Of a DNA stretch of 64,000 nt, positions 61,022 through 64,000 are shown one piece after another (position 1 is the stretch's first letter; each line of letters starts with the position of its first letter). Source of the DNA: Lactarius indigo (taxonomy: Eukaryota; Basidiomycota; Agaricomycetes; Russulales; Russulaceae); contig JAFKAC010000088.1 in assembly GCA_025766275.1 (NCBI GenBank), forward strand, positions 1-64,000, read 5' to 3'. The translations under genes were made by a program, and so were the position numbers. The notes beneath the pieces were generated by a model. The model worked only from the letters and a program-made list of their open reading frames with translations, had not been told where the DNA came from and made no database searches.

Positions 61022-63811
61022 ATGTCCCGGGTTCCTCACGAGGCTAGCAACGTACCCAACACAGGATTTAGTGAAGGTACCATTCTCGTTCTCCCACATG
61101 ACTCTATCCTCGTATTCTCACCAAGGTTCTCACCTCACTGCCGTCAAATAGGTGACCACCGGTACCAACCTCCGTCGGCACAGAATCAAGCATCATATGG
61201 TGTATCTAATTTCGTCGATGGTTCCGGGCCTATATTCTCAATGTACATGGAAATGGCGACGGAAGAGGACAAGAAGATGGCCGAGAACTGGAAAGCGGAT
61301 GCAGACGGCATCCTCATATTTGTGCGTCTCTGTCTTTTAATCTCGTGCTTCGTACTGACTCAAATCACATAGACCGGCTTATTCTCCGCTGCTGTCGCAT
61401 CCTTGATCTCGGTCTCCATTCAGGATATTCGACCGAACCCACAGGACACCTCAAATTTCTACCTCGCAAATATCTACCAGACTACTGTCAACCCCAATAT
61501 CTCGACTTCCCTCCCCACTTCCCCTCCCCCATTCTCTCCGCCTAACTATGCGGTTTGGGTAAACTCACTTTGGTTCTTGAGCTTGGTGATCAGTCTTACC
61601 TGTGCTCTGCTCGCGACGTTGGTGCAGCAATGGGCACGAAGATATCTCAAGGTTACTCAGACACGTTACAGTCCACACAAGCGAGCACGGATCCGTGCAT
61701 TCTTTGCTGAAGGTATCGACAAGTATCTCCTTCCGTCGGTGGTCGAAACACTTCCCGCACTCCTCCACATTTCCCTGTTCCTGTTCTTCGCCGGCCTGGT
61801 TGTGTTCCTTCACAACGTCAATATCACAAATTTCAAGCTGGTGTTGTCATGGGTCGGGATTTGTACGGCTGTGTACGGATGCATCACAGTCATGCCAATC
61901 ATTCGTCATGACAGCCCATACTATACATCACTTTCGTCATCTGTGTGGCTCATTGTTACTGGGATGCCTTATGTCATCTATGGGGTCTTTCGGTGGTTTA
62001 CTTGGTCCGTGTACTTTCATTATAGGACCACTCACTTTCGGGGCTTGAAGGAAAGTTATCGCAAACTGCTCGTGCAGGGCATGCAGAAAACTGCCGAGGA
62101 AACTGCTCTGAAATCTCCATCAGCCATCGACACTCGTGCCTTCATGTGGACGTTCGACTGTCTGGACGAAGATAAAGAACTGGAGCGCTTCTTCTCTGGC
62201 TTACCCGGCATTCGCAGCTCAAAGGTGGTCAAAGATCCTCTGCCCAGTCTCACTGGAGATGCCAAAGACAAGCTTTCCAATGCATTGACAGGATTTTTTT
62301 ACCGCACACTCTCATCCGATTTGCTTCCCGGGTCTGTCAAAAACCACCGGGCCATCAGCTTCGCGAAAGCCCTTGACCCGCTGCAATTTCCTTATGCATT
62401 CTGGCATGTCCTCCACAGGGTCATTTCCTCAGATCAACATAGCGGACTGCAAACTACTGAATTTATCCGTGTCATGAGAGGTTGGCGAAGTGGTGGAGAC
62501 CAACGAACTCAATTACTTGGAGAGGCCATGTTCACCTGTCTTATTGCAGGAGCGCAACGCCGCGACAATTCTTGGCTTATTTCTGCACCCAATAGACTGG
62601 GAATCTCAGAAGCTGACCTCCGACGCTACACCACAGACGGCAACCTGTCACTTACAAGCTTAATTTGCATCACTCGCCACCAATTTAGCCAGTTCGGGAA
62701 ACCGTCCTGGCCAGCTCCTTGGTTCTCGCAAATTTTAGAGAAAGCTTCGGAATTCGATGTGCGAGATACGTCACCCAATCTGCGGCACAAGTTCTGTGCA
62801 CTCTGGAATCAAATCGTTCTCAACGTGCAAAATAATGGCGATCGGAGGATGGCGACATGGATCCTCAGACCGATTCGGAAGGTATACATAACTCTTCATG
62901 AAGGTACCGATGCTGCCCCAACACAATTCTCCGCCTCCACCGATGGTTATGATGACGTTCTGTTCGACCCAAGCTCGTATCCACGGTGCGACTTCGTCAG
63001 CCATATTCACGACCCTTCCTCCACAACCGCAGCTCACTCTGTCCTGCACGATAATGATGCGCCGCTCCCTGATCCCCTTACCAGTTCCGATATGCCTTCC
63101 TCGTCCGCACCTGCCCCACCTCAAGTCCTCGAAAGCCTCACGGATATACTGCTTGACAACTGCCACCCCCAGACCGCTCCTCAGACGACCACTGAAGTCG
63201 TCTCATTTTCTATTACCTCACCAGATCCAGCGACCGCTGATGCTTTGGTCACCTCTGGTCGAACAATACTCCACCCTACTTCCGCAACCTCGACATCCAC
63301 CCCTCTTCTTTCCTCTACCTCACCACCTGTTGCCATCACCCTCCAGCATAACGCAGACCTCATGGCGCCTTCCGATCCACCAAACCACCCTTCTTCAGCT
63401 TCCCATATAATTCTTGAAAATACACTTTCTACAGGTTTGTCCCCGCCTTCACACTCATCTATGACTCGACCCGACCCCTCGCCGTCTTTCACAGAATGTC
63501 ATCGCTCGGCAATAGTCCCTACAATGCCCAGCGCTGCGATGGGGCCAGCCTCTGTACCTTATCTGTGTGCTGTTGCCAGGGGCGATGGCAGCGGTCAGCC
63601 CGGGTCGTGCAAGGAAGAGGACGCTCTTGATTCCCGTTCAGTAAATCGCGCAATTCGTACGAATATCATGACCCCAGATCTTCCATCACAATCCCCATTA
63701 CTGCCATCAAATACTGACTCGGACGTAGCAGTTGCGGCACCTGCTTTGCGAGCTGAGCGTACAGGAGATCATTCACCACATCCTCCACATTTCCTGTATG
63801 ATATCGTTTAA
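61022..63811 (+). CDS. DUF6535-domain membrane protein (two exons)
   Basis: Exon 1 61022-61321, 51-nt intron 61322-61372 (GTGCGT...CATAG), exon 2 61373-63811, 912 residues. Without splicing the frame ends at the intron's TAG. The junction lies inside the family signature: MAENWKADADGILIF joined to TGLFSAAVASLISVSIQD. Membrane segments at about 96-116, 161-184, 229-249, 255-277 and 291-308. A cytosolic-looking middle region (310-620) is followed by a long Ser/Thr/Pro-rich C-terminus (about 650-912). DUF6535 proteins are abundant, often clustered, in Agaricomycetes and have no established function. Start chosen at the first ATG of the open frame. The gene looks intact. Confidence 0.88.
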
Positions 63812-64000
63812 CGCGTCCCTCACTGACTTAGATGTGTGTGTGTGATTAGGTATATATTTCTATTGGGTTCTTGATACCACCATTCTGATTCTATTCAATA
63901 CTTATCTCATCTCATCTATATACCGTCCTACAAATACTATATGTATACTCGAGTAGAGCGAGGAGTCTCGGCCTTCCCTTCGGGCTAACGAGTGTAGCTA
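63812..64000 (+). other. 3' flank of the DUF6535 gene
   Basis: AT-rich probable 3' UTR (GGTATATATTTC, ATTCAATACTT), the first 60 bases matching the relic at 25360-25420. Nothing else seen. Confidence 0.5.

Overview
The window is a retrotransposon nest in a filamentous basidiomycete, most likely an agaricomycete. The evidence is a DUF6535-family membrane protein gene with a 51-nt intron at the right end, five chromodomain-bearing Ty3/Gypsy copies of the Tf1/sushi type, Copia remnants, and CpG-biased mutation. No tRNA, rRNA, CRISPR array or prokaryotic gene was recognised.

Layout. 1-1729: host DNA with decayed small ORFs. 1730-9370: Ty3 element A (minus strand, TSD TGGG). 9371-10056: host. 10057-19811: Ty3 element B (minus, TSD CACTG), which carries a long extra coding region in front of gag. 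19812-21657: host hypothetical gene with a 331-bp tandem duplication. 21660-23220: 44-bp minisatellite with a 264-bp higher-order repeat. 23446-24850: truncated Copia 3' end plus LTR. 24850-26007: relic of a DUF6535-type locus and the 3' part of a broken host gene. 26008-58368: Ty3 element D (minus), inserted in that host gene. D contains C1 (30381-39047, plus strand) and E (39915-55609, minus). E contains C2 (40789-48655, plus). C1 contains a 774-bp solo LTR (36506-37279). 58369-59131: 5' part of the broken host gene. 59132-59572: another solo LTR. 59573-61021: host spacer. 61022-63811: DUF6535 gene.

The Ty3 elements share one expression plan. The LTR R region can pair with the primer-binding site (self-priming). 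The first ORF begins at a GUG or CUG, not AUG, after a leader with no AUG. Gag and Pol are joined by a -1 frameshift at GGGUUUU or GGAUUUU just before the gag stop. Pol is protease-RT-RNase H-integrase-GPY/F-chromodomain. In A, C, D and E a further coiled-coil (in C and D also zinc-knuckle) domain follows Pol, either fused or as a third ORF.

The most interesting signal is translational. In all five families the RNA from the inferred 5' end through the N-terminal coding region is almost free of AUG in every frame: about 0.65-0.77 kb in A, C, D and E, and 3.3 kb with only two AUGs in B. The next AUG usually lies in frame at the start of the low-complexity Gag linker, or in B at the gag start, overlapping the upstream stop as ATGA. 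This suggests deliberate non-AUG initiation plus leaky scanning to a second product. The second strong signal is decay: all nine premature stops in C, D and E are TGA, and eight sit where relatives have Arg, as expected from CpG deamination. C2 is the best-preserved copy.
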